DNA from: Parafrankia discariae
Lineage (GTDB): Bacteria > Actinomycetota > Actinomycetes > Frankiales > Frankiaceae
Length of the DNA stretch: 64,000 bases
Direction: 5' to 3'
Assembly (NCBI RefSeq): GCF_000373365.1
Contig: NZ_KB891192.1
Span: 1 to 64,000 of the forward strand
The notes beneath the pieces are model-generated. The model was not told the DNA's origin, did not search any database, and saw only the letters and a program-made list of their open reading frames with translations. Made by a program: the position numbers and the translations under genes. Shown piece by piece: positions 35,034 through 43,580 of this stretch. Every line of letters begins with the position of its first letter. The first letter of the stretch is position 1.

Positions 35034-35666
35034 TCAGTCCTCACCCGAGGTCGGCGCCGACCAGGGCGAGGCGGCGCGCGCCCGGTAGCCCTCGTCCGTG
35101 GCGGCCGCGGCGTCCAGTGTCAGCACCATCGGGACGTACACCTTCACCGACGGGTCGTCGGTGACCGGCTCCGGGCCACCCACCAGGACGAACCCGTGCC
35201 GCTCGTACACCCGCCGGGCCGGGCCGTTCGTCGGCACCACCCACAGCCGGACCCCGACCGCGCCGAGGGCCCGGGCCCAGTCCAGCACCGCCAGCAGCAG
35301 CGCGTCCGCCGCGCCCGAGCCGCGGGCCGCCGGCGCCACCCACATCGCCGCCAGCTCCCGCAGGTCCGGCGCCGCCGACGGGGTGTGCGCCGACACCGAA
35401 CCGATCACCGCGCCGCCCCGCTCGACCAGGAACGTCACGTCCGCGGCTCCGGACGCGCCCACCCGGACCCGCTCCACCCAGTCCGCGACCGGCCGGGCCG
35501 CCTCCTCCGCGTGGGTGCGCCAGAACGCCCCCGGCGCGTCGGCCAGGGCCGCCAGCCGCACCGCCCGCAGGACCTCGGCGTCACCGGGCCCGACCCGCCG
35601 CACCCGCACGCCGCCAGGCCCGCCGACGGCGCCCACGCCCGCACCCGCACCGTCCATCACCGGCAA
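35034..35666 (-). CDS. GNAT-family N-acetyltransferase
   Basis: 210 residues. After a Gly/Ala-rich N-terminal 20 residues comes a GNAT fold: VRRVGPGDAEVLRAVRLAALAD, strand 4 ELAAMWVAPAARGSGAADALLLAVLDWA (acetyl-CoA pyrophosphate loop, with R/Q-x-x-G-x-G represented by RGSGAA) and RRVYERHGFVLVGG. It would acetylate an amine on a small molecule or protein. An ATG at 35657 is an alternative start. It lies 36 bases after the ABC exporter gene in the same direction and may be the last gene of the operon, though the substrate is unknown. Confidence 0.85.
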   Translation of the reverse strand: MPVMDGAGAGVGAVGGPGGVRVRRVGPGDAEVLRAVRLAALADAPGAFWRTHAEEAARPVADWVERVRVGASGAADVTFLVERGGAVIGSVSAHTPSAAPDLRELAAMWVAPAARGSGAADALLLAVLDWARALGAVGVRLWVVPTNGPARRVYERHGFVLVGGPEPVTDDPSVKVYVPMVLTLDAAAATDEGYRARAASPWSAPTSGED

Positions 35667-35702
35667 GTCTGCCAGCCCGGACCATCGGGAGGAGACGGGC
35701 TT

Positions 35703-37448
35703 CTACCGCCCTGTCGCGACCGCGGCCGGTCCGTGGTCCGCCAGTTCGTCCGGAGCACCGAGTTCGGCGACGCCGCCGGTGTCGACGAGGACGACCCGGT
35801 CCGTGCCGCGAACCGTCGACATCCGGTGGGCGACGATGAGCACCGCCCGGCCGGCCGTCGCCGCGGCCACCGCGGCCTCCACCATCCGCTCCGTTCCCGG
35901 GTCGAGCCCGGAGGTGGCCTCGTCGAGCACGACGACGTCGGCGTCGAGCAGGCACACGCGGGCGAGCGCGACGAGCTGCCGCTCCCCCGCCGACAGCAGC
36001 GCCCCGCCCTCGCCTACCTGGGTCGCCAGGCCGTCGGGCAGGCTGTCGAGCCACCCACCGGCGCCGACCGACACCAGCGCCCCGGCCAGCTCGTCCTCGG
36101 TGGCGCCGGGTCGCACCGCCAGCAGGTTGTGCGCCAGGGTGCCGTTCGTCAGCTGACCGTCCTGGGCGACCATCACGACCCGCGACCGCAGCGCCCGCCG
36201 GGTCACGTCCCGCAGGTCCACGCCGGCGTAGCTGACCCGGCCGGCGGTGGGGTCGAACAGCCGGGCCATCAGTTTCGCGAGCGTGGACTTGCCGGCGCCG
36301 GTCGGCCCGACCAGGGCCACCCGCTCGCCGGGACTGATCGTCAGGTCCACCCCGCGCAGGACGTCCGGCTGGCCGTCGGCGTACCGGAAACCGAGGTCCG
36401 CGGCGTGGAGCGGACCGGCCACCGGCAGCTCCCCGGTGCCCTCCGGCAGGTCCACCGGCTCGTCGAGCAGGCCGTAGATCTTGCGCAGCGCCGCGGCCGC
36501 CGATTCGAGCATCGTGACCAGGAAGCTCAGCGACTGCACCGGCTCGAAGGCGAGCAGCAGGTAGAGCACGAAGGCGCTGAGCGTGCCCACGGTCACCGCG
36601 TCCCGGGCGGCGAGGGCACCCCCGGCGGCCAGTACCGCCGCGATGCTGCCGACGGTCGCGAACTCCATGGCGGTCAGGTAGACCGACTGGATCCGCACCG
36701 CCGTGACGTTGGCGTCGAGCTGCCGGCCGCTGCGCCCCAGCAGCGACGCGGTCGTCGCGGCCTCCTGGCGCGAGGCCCGGACCACTCGAAGCCCGGCGAG
36801 CCGCTCGGTCAGCTCGGTCACGGTGTCCGCGACGCGGTCCCGCACCCGGGCGAACGCCGAGCGGGAGGCGCGGCGGAACCACACCGTCGCCGCGACCAGC
36901 GCCACCGCCGGCAGCAGGCAGACCAGCGCCAGCTGCCACGACAGGACGACGAGCACCGTGACCAGGAAGACGAGGGTGAGCACCGCCTGCGCGAACGGCA
37001 CGACCCCGAGCTGGACGGCGTCCTGCAGCGCGTCGACGTCGGCGGTCATCCGGGACACCAGCGTCCCCGCCTGGGTCCGGTCGAAGTAACGCACCGACAT
37101 CGACAGGACGTGGTCGACGGTGCGGCCGCGCAGCTCGAGCACGAACCATTCGCCGATCCGCCCCACCAGCTCGACCTGCAGCCGGGAGAGCACCAGACCG
37201 GCCACCGCCAGGCTCAGGTAGATCGCCCCGGCGCGGGTGATCACCCCGGTGTCGGGCCGGTCCCCCACCAGTCCCTCGTCGATGGCGTACCGCAGGATCC
37301 ACGGGCCGGCCAGCGCCGTCGCCGTGGTCGTGACGAGCAGCAGCGCCGCCAGGGCGACCGCCGGCCAGCGCGGCCGCAGCAGCGTGAGCGTCCGCGCCAG
37401 CAGGCCGCCGCCGGCCGGCCGCGCCGGACGGCTTCCCGGCGGCGTCAC
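35703..37448 (-). CDS. heterodimeric ABC exporter subunit B (permease-ATPase)
   Basis: 581 residues. A six-helix exporter domain (residues 20-310) is followed by an ATPase domain with Walker A GPTGAGKS, Walker B VVLDEATSGLD with the catalytic Glu, and VAHR. The signature loop is LSAGERQ rather than LSGGQ. In a heterodimer with the partner encoded at 37445, this non-standard signature faces the partner's incomplete catalytic site, while its own complete Walker B faces the partner's standard LSGGQ. That matches asymmetric exporters such as TM287/288. GTG start overlaps the partner's stop (GTGA), so the two are translated in a fixed ratio. The cargo is unknown; drugs, lipids or peptides are usual. 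Confidence 0.93.
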   Translation of the reverse strand: MTPPGSRPARPAGGGLLARTLTLLRPRWPAVALAALLLVTTTATALAGPWILRYAIDEGLVGDRPDTGVITRAGAIYLSLAVAGLVLSRLQVELVGRIGEWFVLELRGRTVDHVLSMSVRYFDRTQAGTLVSRMTADVDALQDAVQLGVVPFAQAVLTLVFLVTVLVVLSWQLALVCLLPAVALVAATVWFRRASRSAFARVRDRVADTVTELTERLAGLRVVRASRQEAATTASLLGRSGRQLDANVTAVRIQSVYLTAMEFATVGSIAAVLAAGGALAARDAVTVGTLSAFVLYLLLAFEPVQSLSFLVTMLESAAAALRKIYGLLDEPVDLPEGTGELPVAGPLHAADLGFRYADGQPDVLRGVDLTISPGERVALVGPTGAGKSTLAKLMARLFDPTAGRVSYAGVDLRDVTRRALRSRVVMVAQDGQLTNGTLAHNLLAVRPGATEDELAGALVSVGAGGWLDSLPDGLATQVGEGGALLSAGERQLVALARVCLLDADVVVLDEATSGLDPGTERMVEAAVAAATAGRAVLIVAHRMSTVRGTDRVVLVDTGGVAELGAPDELADHGPAAVATGR

Positions 37449-39367
37449 GACATCGCCAGCGCGCCGCGGCCCGCCGGCGCCCCGGGGCCGGCGTCGAGGC
37501 CGGAGTCGGGGGCGGCGTCGAGGCCGGGATCGGGGCCGTCCGGGCCGCCGGTGTGGGCTACCAGCACCTGCCGGTAGCGCGCCGAGTTCTCCAGCAGGTC
37601 CTCGTGGGTTCCGGTCGCCGCGACCCGGCCACCGTCGAGCAGGACGACCCGGTCGGCGAGGGCGATGACGGCGGGCCGGTGCGCGACGAGGATCGTCGTC
37701 CGTCCCCGGACCACCGTCGCCAGCGACGCGACGATCTCGGCCTCCTTCGCCGGGTCCACCGCGCTGGTCGGCGAGTCCAGCAGCAGCACCGGCGGGTCCG
37801 CGACCAGCGTGCGGGCCAGGGCCAGCCGTTGCCGCTGGCCACCGGACAGACCGAGGCCGCGCTCACCGACCAGCGCGTCGTAACCACCCGGCCGGCCCGC
37901 CACCACGTCGTTCGCCCCGGCGAGTCGGACCGCCACCCGGAGCCGTTCGTCGTCGGCGTCCGGCGCGCCGAACCGCAGGTTGTCGCGGACCGTCCCGCTG
38001 AACAGGAACGCGTCCTCGAAGCCGACGCCCAGCTGGGCGCGTAGTTCGGCGAGCGGCCAGTCCCGGACGTCACGGCCGTCGACGCTGACCCGGCCGGCGC
38101 CGACGTCGTAGAAGCGGGGCACCAGCGCGCCGAGAGTGGTCTTGCCACTGCCGGTCGCACCGACCACGGCGACGCACTCCCCCGCCGCCACCACCAGGTC
38201 GAACTCCCGGAGTACCTGACGACCCGGCGCGTAGCCGAACGTCACCCCCTCGAACCGCACCTCAAGCCCGCCACCGGTAGGCCCGCCACCAGGCCGGGCG
38301 GCCGCCGGAGCATGCCTCGGAGCAGGCACCGGTTCCGCGACGGCCGTGATCGGCTCCTGCCGCTCGTCGAGGACGGCGGCGACCAGCCCGGCCGACACCA
38401 CCGCGCGCTTCAGCTGGGACGCGGTCATGCCGGCGATCCGCAGCGGGCCGACGATCAACAGCCCGAAGTAGCTGAACTGGACCAGTTCGCCGACGGTCAG
38501 CGACCCGTGGGCGACCCGCAGCCCGCCGATCCACAACACGCCGACCAGGCCGAACGCCGGCAGCAGTTCGGACAGCGGCAGGTAGGTCGCCCGGACCGAG
38601 TTCAGCCGCAACGCGGCGCGCCGCACCTCACCGGCCTGGTCACGGACACGGCGCCGCTCGTCGTCCTCGGTGCCGAGGCCCTTGGTGGTCCGCACCCCGG
38701 CGATCGACTCCTCCACGGTGCTGGCCAGCGCGCCGAGCTCGGACTGCAGGGCCAGCGCCCGCGGCCCCAACCGCCGGGTCAGCCGGACGACGACCGCGAA
38801 CACCGCCACGGCCGGGGCCATCGCGACCACCGCCAGCACCACGTCGATCCGGGCCAGCAGGACAGCCGTCCCGAGCAGCATCACCACGTTGGAGACCATG
38901 ATCGGAATGTTGATCACGGGCTGCTGGGCCTGTTGCAGGTCGGTCGTGGCCCGGGCGACCAGGACGCCGCTGGGATGGCGGTCGTGGAACGCCGCCGGCA
39001 GCCGCACCACCCGCGCCAGCAGACGGTCCCGCAGGTCCGCCTCCACCACGAAGGCGAGGGTCTGCCCGTAGTAGCGCCGCAGCCCGGCGGAGCCGGCGCC
39101 GACCACCGCCAGCCCGGCGAAGAGCGCGACTCCGAGCCACAACTGGCGGGAGTCGGCGCCGAGCACGCCGGCGTCGACCGTCCGCGCGACGAGCAGCGGC
39201 GCGGCGAGCTTCGTCGCCGTCCAGAGCAGACCGGCCCCGATCCCGGCGGCCATCAGCCGCCGGTGGCGGCCCACCGCCGCCAGGACCAGGGCCAGTCCCG
39301 GTCCGCTCCTCACCGCCGGCGCCGCGGTGCTGCCGTCTCCGCGTGCCGCGTCACGCGGAGACGGCAC
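37445..39367 (-). CDS. heterodimeric ABC exporter subunit A with degenerate catalytic site
   Basis: 640 residues. Membrane domain about 25-315, ATPase 375-600, then a Gly/Pro/Asp-rich tail. Walker A is GATGSGKTT and the signature LSGGQRQ. Walker B reads VLLLDSPTSAVD, so the catalytic Glu after the Asp is Ser and this site cannot hydrolyse ATP normally. This is the known pattern for one half of a heterodimeric exporter. GTG at 39367 lies 17 bases inside the end of the upstream SsuD-like gene. A later GTG (VRSGPGLALV) is possible. Coupling to the monooxygenase genes suggests export linked to their substrate or product. Confidence 0.92.
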   Translation of the reverse strand: MPSPRDAARGDGSTAAPAVRSGPGLALVLAAVGRHRRLMAAGIGAGLLWTATKLAAPLLVARTVDAGVLGADSRQLWLGVALFAGLAVVGAGSAGLRRYYGQTLAFVVEADLRDRLLARVVRLPAAFHDRHPSGVLVARATTDLQQAQQPVINIPIMVSNVVMLLGTAVLLARIDVVLAVVAMAPAVAVFAVVVRLTRRLGPRALALQSELGALASTVEESIAGVRTTKGLGTEDDERRRVRDQAGEVRRAALRLNSVRATYLPLSELLPAFGLVGVLWIGGLRVAHGSLTVGELVQFSYFGLLIVGPLRIAGMTASQLKRAVVSAGLVAAVLDERQEPITAVAEPVPAPRHAPAAARPGGGPTGGGLEVRFEGVTFGYAPGRQVLREFDLVVAAGECVAVVGATGSGKTTLGALVPRFYDVGAGRVSVDGRDVRDWPLAELRAQLGVGFEDAFLFSGTVRDNLRFGAPDADDERLRVAVRLAGANDVVAGRPGGYDALVGERGLGLSGGQRQRLALARTLVADPPVLLLDSPTSAVDPAKEAEIVASLATVVRGRTTILVAHRPAVIALADRVVLLDGGRVAATGTHEDLLENSARYRQVLVAHTGGPDGPDPGLDAAPDSGLDAGPGAPAGRGALAMS

Positions 39368-40472
39368 CCGGCGCGCCCCCGGCGGCGTCCCGGGCCGCCA
39401 CGCCGGCCCGCAGCGCCGGAATCAGCCCCTTTCCCCACAGGTCGACGTCGTCGAGCGGATCGAAACCGCGGATCAGGAACCGGTCGATGCCCAGGTCGTA
39501 GTACTTCAACAACTCCTCGGCCACCTGCTCGGCGGTGCCGACGTGCCCGGAGGAGTTCCCGCCCGGCCCGGTCAGCGCCGTGACGGCGAACCACAGCCGC
39601 TCGTCGTGGACCTCGGCCCGGGAGGCCGCCGCCTGCATCCGATCGGAGGCGACGCTGTTCTGCTCGCCGAAGAACTTCGCGGGGACGAAGCCGTTGCCGG
39701 CGCCGATCCGCCGGGCGGTCTCCGCCCGGATCGCCTCGGCCCGCTCCCACGCCGCCTCTTCGGTGTCGGCGACGATCGGTCGGGTCGAGAGGCTGAACCG
39801 CAGCGTCCGGCCGTGCTTGGCGGCCTCGGCCCGCAGCAGGGCGATCCGCTCGGCGGTCTGCTCGAGCGGCTCACCGAACAGCATGTAGACGTCGGCGTGC
39901 GCGGAGCCGGCGGCGACCGCGCCCGCGGACTGGCCGCCGAAGAACAGCGGGATACCGCCCGGGCTCGTCGGCAGGACCGAGCTGAAGGCGCCCTCGAACC
40001 GGTAGAACGGCCCGTGGTGGTCGAACGGCACCTGCGAGGTCAGGGCCCGCCGCACCACACTCATGAACTCGGCGGTCCGCTCGTAGCGGGTGTCGTGGTC
40101 GGCGAAGTCGCCGTCGCGACGCTGGTCGATGTCGCTGCCACCGGTGATGTGGTGGATCGCGACCCGGCCGCGGCCACCGGTCAGCGCGTCGAGCGTGGCG
40201 AGCTTGCGGGCGACCAGCGTCGGTGCGACGAAGCCGGGCCGGTGCGCGATCAGCACGCCGAGCCGCCGCGTCGAGTACAGCACGTGGGAGGCGATCGCCC
40301 AGCCATCCGGGCCGGTGGCGCCGTAGCCGATCAGGACGCGGTCGAACCCGGCCTCGTCATGCGCCCGGGCGAACCGGGTCAGGTAGTCGGTGTCGACCGT
40401 CGGCCCGTCGTGGGTGCCCCGGGTCTCGGACATCTCCTTGGTGCCGACCATGCCGATGATCTCGATGGTCAT
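39351..40472 (-). CDS. SsuD-like FMNH2-dependent (alkane)sulfonate monooxygenase-family protein 2
   Basis: 373 residues, luciferase-like TIM barrel of the SsuD group. Group-specific segments are RVAIHHITGGSDIDQRRDGDFADHDTRYERTAEFM and IPLFFGGQSAGAVAAGSAHADVYMLFGEPL. Such enzymes use FMNH2 and oxygen to cleave carbon-sulfur bonds of sulfonates or sulfones, releasing sulfite. ATG overlaps the stop of the related gene upstream (ATGA). Similarity to that gene is clear throughout, so the pair arose by duplication and may act on different substrates or as a complex. An FMN reductase (SsuE) gene is not in the window. Confidence 0.88.
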   Translation of the reverse strand: MTIEIIGMVGTKEMSETRGTHDGPTVDTDYLTRFARAHDEAGFDRVLIGYGATGPDGWAIASHVLYSTRRLGVLIAHRPGFVAPTLVARKLATLDALTGGRGRVAIHHITGGSDIDQRRDGDFADHDTRYERTAEFMSVVRRALTSQVPFDHHGPFYRFEGAFSSVLPTSPGGIPLFFGGQSAGAVAAGSAHADVYMLFGEPLEQTAERIALLRAEAAKHGRTLRFSLSTRPIVADTEEAAWERAEAIRAETARRIGAGNGFVPAKFFGEQNSVASDRMQAAASRAEVHDERLWFAVTALTGPGGNSSGHVGTAEQVAEELLKYYDLGIDRFLIRGFDPLDDVDLWGKGLIPALRAGVAARDAAGGAPGAVSA

Positions 40473-41692
40473 CGCGCGGTACCCCCGACCACCGCGGTGT
40501 CCTGCCCCGCCGGCCGGTCACCGGAGCCGGACGCCGTGGCCAGCGCCGCGGGCACCGGTGCGATCTCGTCGCGCCGGGCCGCCTCGCCGCGATCGCGCCG
40601 GGCTATCTCCTCGCGCACCAGCGGGATCAGGTGCCGGCCGTAGTCGATCGCGTCGTCGTAGGGGTCGTAGCCCCGGATCAGCAACGTCGTGACGCCGATG
40701 TCGACGTAGTCGAGCAGCGCCGCCGCGACCGTCTCCGGAGTGCCCACCAGCGCCGTGGAGTTCCCGCCGCCGCCGATCGCCGCGGCGAGCGGCGTCCACA
40801 GCGCACGGTCGTGCAGCTCGCCCTTGGCCGCGGCGGCCAGCAACCGCTGCGAGCCGACGTTCTGCGGCGCGTCGCGGTTGCCGCTGAAGCCGCGGAACTC
40901 CTTGAAGTACTCGGCGGCCTTGCTCACGTTCTCCTTGGTCGACGCCAGGATCCGGTGCGCCCGCTCCCAGGCCAGCTCCTCGGTGGCGCCGAGGATCGGC
41001 CGGAACGACACGCTGATGCGCGGCGGGGTGGTCCGGCCGGCCGCGGCCGCGGCGGCGTTGACCGAGGCGATCTGCTGGGCGGTCTCGGCCAGCGGCTCGC
41101 CCCACAGCGCGAAGACGTCGGCGTGCTTGCCGCCCACCCGGTAGGCCGCCGCCGACGACCCGCCGAAGTAGATCGGCAGGTGCGGCTGCTGCACCGGCGG
41201 CACCGCGGACAGGTGGTCCTCAAGCTGGTAGTACCGGCCCTGGTGGGAGAAGGGCTCGGTGGCGGTCCACGTCTTGCGGACCACCTCCAGGTACTCGTCC
41301 GTGCGGTCGTAGCGCTCGTCCTTGTCGAGATAGTCGCCGTCACGGCGCTGCTCGGCGTCGCTGCCACCGGTGATGATGTGGATCGCCACCCGGCCGGCCG
41401 AGAAATGGTCGAGGGAGGCGAAGTAGCGCGCCGCGACGGTGGGGAACACCACCCCGGGCCGGTGCGCGACCAGGTAGCCGAGGCGCTCGGTGTGCGCCGC
41501 CGCGTAGGCGGCGACCTGGAGGTTGTCGACCGATCCGCTGCTGTACCCGATGAGCACGCGGTCGAAGCCGGCGTCCTCGTGGGCGACGGCGAACCGCCGG
41601 GTGAAGTCGCGGTCCACGACGGGACCGCCGGCGAACCCGCTCGCCTCGGACCCCGGGCGGGTGGCTATCAGGCCAATGAACTCGACCGGCAT
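40469..41692 (-). CDS. SsuD-like FMNH2-dependent (alkane)sulfonate monooxygenase-family protein 1
   Basis: 407 residues. ATG at 41692 with AAAGAGG eight bases upstream; the frame extends to 41824 but without a ribosome site. Same group signature as the next gene: RVAIHIITGGSDAEQRRDGDYLDKDERYDRTDEYL and LPIYFGGSSAAAYRVGGKHADVFALWGEPL. It also contains the C-terminal ALVGTPETVAAALLDYVDIGVTTLLIRGYDP. It is the first structural gene of the operon, 242 bases downstream of a leader peptide typical of sulfur-assimilation genes. This strongly supports a role in obtaining sulfur from organosulfur compounds when cysteine is scarce. Confidence 0.9.
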   Translation of the reverse strand: MPVEFIGLIATRPGSEASGFAGGPVVDRDFTRRFAVAHEDAGFDRVLIGYSSGSVDNLQVAAYAAAHTERLGYLVAHRPGVVFPTVAARYFASLDHFSAGRVAIHIITGGSDAEQRRDGDYLDKDERYDRTDEYLEVVRKTWTATEPFSHQGRYYQLEDHLSAVPPVQQPHLPIYFGGSSAAAYRVGGKHADVFALWGEPLAETAQQIASVNAAAAAAGRTTPPRISVSFRPILGATEELAWERAHRILASTKENVSKAAEYFKEFRGFSGNRDAPQNVGSQRLLAAAAKGELHDRALWTPLAAAIGGGGNSTALVGTPETVAAALLDYVDIGVTTLLIRGYDPYDDAIDYGRHLIPLVREEIARRDRGEAARRDEIAPVPAALATASGSGDRPAGQDTAVVGGTAR

Positions 41693-41934
41693 GGTGGATA
41701 CCTCTTTCCCGGGCACGGAACCTGACGGCGGCGCTCGGACGAAGGGGACAAGGGGGAGCACGCGGGCGGGGGCACCGGAGAACCGTGCCCTTAAAGTCGA
41801 TCGGGAAAGTGAAGATTGCGGCACGGCGCCGCCCTCGGGGATCTATCGTGTGCCGTAGGGAGCGTCTCGGGCGGGCGTGAACGGGCGGGCGGGCCCGGCC
41901 CGGCTCCCGCCGGCCGACGGCCTCGACGCGTCGG

Positions 41935-42027
41935 TCAGACGGCCGGTGGCCTGACGTGACAGAGCGCGCTCGCCGTCCGCCGCAGATCGACGTGGCGCCG
42001 CTGCGCCGCACGCAGGCCCGAGGTCAT
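41935..42027 (-). CDS. putative leader peptide of sulfur-regulated operon
   Basis: 30 codons containing RRHVDLRRTASALC, the pattern of the short peptides found before sulfate, sulfonate and thiol genes in many actinobacteria (HVDL followed by a late Cys). ATG at 42027 has no ribosome site but lies six bases from a -10-like element, so the mRNA probably begins at the AUG. The Cys codon is near the end. Slow translation there when cysteine-tRNA is limiting would alter folding of the following 242 bases and so control the SsuD-like operon. The mechanism is inferred from related leaders. Confidence 0.75.
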   Translation of the reverse strand: MTSGLRAAQRRHVDLRRTASALCHVRPPAV

Positions 42028-42033
42028 GTTCGC

Positions 42034-42062
42034 AGACTGACCGAACCGAGCGAGGGTGTCAA
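42034..42062 (-). promoter_or_regulatory. promoter of the leader peptide/SsuD-like operon
   Basis: On the minus strand TTGACA (42062-42057), a 17-base spacer and CAGTCT (42039-42034) form a sigma-70-type promoter, followed by six bases and the leader ATG. Start of transcription would fall at or next to the A of ATG, giving a leaderless mRNA. Confidence 0.6.
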
Positions 42063-42270
42063 CAGGGGATAAACCAGTGACTACATCGCCACATAACGGC
42101 AGCATGCCACCCATACTCACGTGTTAACGTCGAGGTCGTCACTCCATCAGGGCATGAGCTCCAGCAGGCATCGAGCCGCGCGGGCATCAGGTCGCGCGGG
42201 TTTTCGAGTCATGCGGGCATCGAGCCGTGCCTCCTCCGGCATCCCCCGGTACGTCAGGAGGTGCGTCCCA

Positions 42271-42840
42271 GTGGGTCGGGTCGACCCGATGAACGCGTTC
42301 GACCGCAGCGCGGGCAGCCTGTGCCTCGATTTCGTCGCGACCATGCGCGACAGCTCGGACCAGCTGGTCGAGATGCTCTCGACACCCGGCGACCTCGCCG
42401 CCTGGTTCGACCTGACCGGTCTGCCCGTCCCCGCCGGCGGGCTCACCGCGCAGGACCTGGACGCCGCGCAGGCCCTGCGGGCCGCCGTCAACGCCGTGAC
42501 CCGCGCGCTGATCGCCGGCCAACAGCCGGGCGCGGACGACATCCGGCTCATCAACACCACCGGTCAGCACCGGACACCCGTCTTCTTCCTCGGCGCGACC
42601 GGGCGGTCCCGGATCGCCGCCGCGGAACCGGACACCGCGGCCACCTTCTCCGTGATCGCCCGCGACACGATCAATCTCCTGTCCGGTGCCGATCTCGAAC
42701 GTGTCCGGGCCTGCTCGGGGTGCGCCGCGCTGTTCTTCGACCGCTCCCCCTCCGGCCAACGGCGCTGGTGTTCGATGCGCCGCTGCGGCGAGAAGGCCGC
42801 CTCGGCCAACTACCGGCGCAGGTTGGCCGCCCGTTCCTGA
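42271..42840 (+). CDS. CGNR zinc-finger (ABATE-domain) regulator
   Basis: 189 residues. GTG at 42271 is nine bases after a perfect AGGAGG, a better start than the ATG at 42289. The N-terminus GSLCLDFVATM is the ABATE motif; a helical ligand-like middle follows. The C-terminal zinc finger is CSGCAALFFDRSPSGQRRWCSMRRCGEKAAS, where CxxC and WCSM..CG supply four Cys; the usual CGNR is CGEK here. These proteins are presumed stress- or ligand-responsive transcription regulators. Divergent from the sulfur leader and followed 47 bases later by a cupin gene. Confidence 0.88.
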   Translation: MGRVDPMNAFDRSAGSLCLDFVATMRDSSDQLVEMLSTPGDLAAWFDLTGLPVPAGGLTAQDLDAAQALRAAVNAVTRALIAGQQPGADDIRLINTTGQHRTPVFFLGATGRSRIAAAEPDTAATFSVIARDTINLLSGADLERVRACSGCAALFFDRSPSGQRRWCSMRRCGEKAASANYRRRLAARS

Positions 42841-42887
42841 ACGCTCCCGGAGTCCGGAGTCCGGAGTCCAAAGTCGGTGGAGGTCGA

Positions 42888-43403
42888 ATGCCCACGAAGC
42901 CGCCCGACCCGACAGCCGGCCCGGCGCCCGGCCCGGCGCCCGACGGCTTTCACGGGAGGCTGCACCGGGTCACGCCCGTCGGCCTCTCCTCGCGCACCGC
43001 CCAGACCGAGGGCATGCGCCGGGTCGAGGCGCTCTCCGGCGCGACCGTCGGATCCGTCGATCTCTGGATGGGGCAGACGCACGTCGCCGCGGCCACCTTG
43101 TCGGCCAACCACCACCACGGCCGTTCCGAGACCGGCATCTACGTCGTGCGGGGCCACCCCGGTTTCGTGTTCCTGGACGACGGCGAGGAGGTCCGAATCG
43201 ACACCAGCCCCGGCGACTACATCTACGTGCCGCCGTGGGTGCCGCACCGCGAGGAGAACCTCGACCCCGACGAGGAGGCCGTCGTCGTGATCGCCCGCAC
43301 CACGCAGGAGGCCATCGTGGTCAACCTCCCGGATCTGCGCTGGGTGGGACCGGTCGCGACCGCCCCCGTGTCGCCGGCCCGCCGCGAGTGGCACACCTAC
43401 TGA
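42888..43403 (+). CDS. cupin-domain protein
   Basis: 171 residues; ATG preceded by GGAGG. A Pro-rich first 20 residues lead to a single cupin barrel. Motif 1 is NHHHGRSETGIYVVRGHPGF, with His ligands and a Glu, and motif 2 PGDYIYVPPWVPHREENL, giving the last His. The set fits a mononuclear metal site, so an oxygenase, isomerase or sensor role is possible; no clear match to acireductone dioxygenase. The gene probably forms an operon with the CGNR regulator. Upstream, GGAGTCC is repeated three times at 42849-42869. Confidence 0.85.
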   Translation: MPTKPPDPTAGPAPGPAPDGFHGRLHRVTPVGLSSRTAQTEGMRRVEALSGATVGSVDLWMGQTHVAAATLSANHHHGRSETGIYVVRGHPGFVFLDDGEEVRIDTSPGDYIYVPPWVPHREENLDPDEEAVVVIARTTQEAIVVNLPDLRWVGPVATAPVSPARREWHTY

Positions 43404-43426
43404 CGGGGACCCACCGGCTGACAAGA

Positions 43427-43579
43427 CCTACCGGCCGGTCGCGACCGCCGCGTCGACCGTCTCCGCGGCCGCCGCGACGACGAACGGGACCCCCGCGTAC
43501 GCGCAGGCGAGCGCCACCCCGACGGTCCCGACCTTGTTCGCCACGTCGCCGTTCGCGGCGATCCGGTCCGCACCGCGCG
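43427..43579 (-). pseudogene. mtnA: fragment of methylthioribose-1-phosphate isomerase (mtnA)
   Basis: The minus strand reads [21 protein letters not shown] then [15 protein letters not shown] and a stop at 43427. This is the conserved C-terminal active-site region of MtnA (GADRIxxNGDVANKIGT, with the catalytic Asp in NGD upstream of NK). The first three quarters of the gene and the end are missing. It abuts the mtnB fragment on the other strand. Confidence 0.75.
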
Positions 43580-43580
43580 C

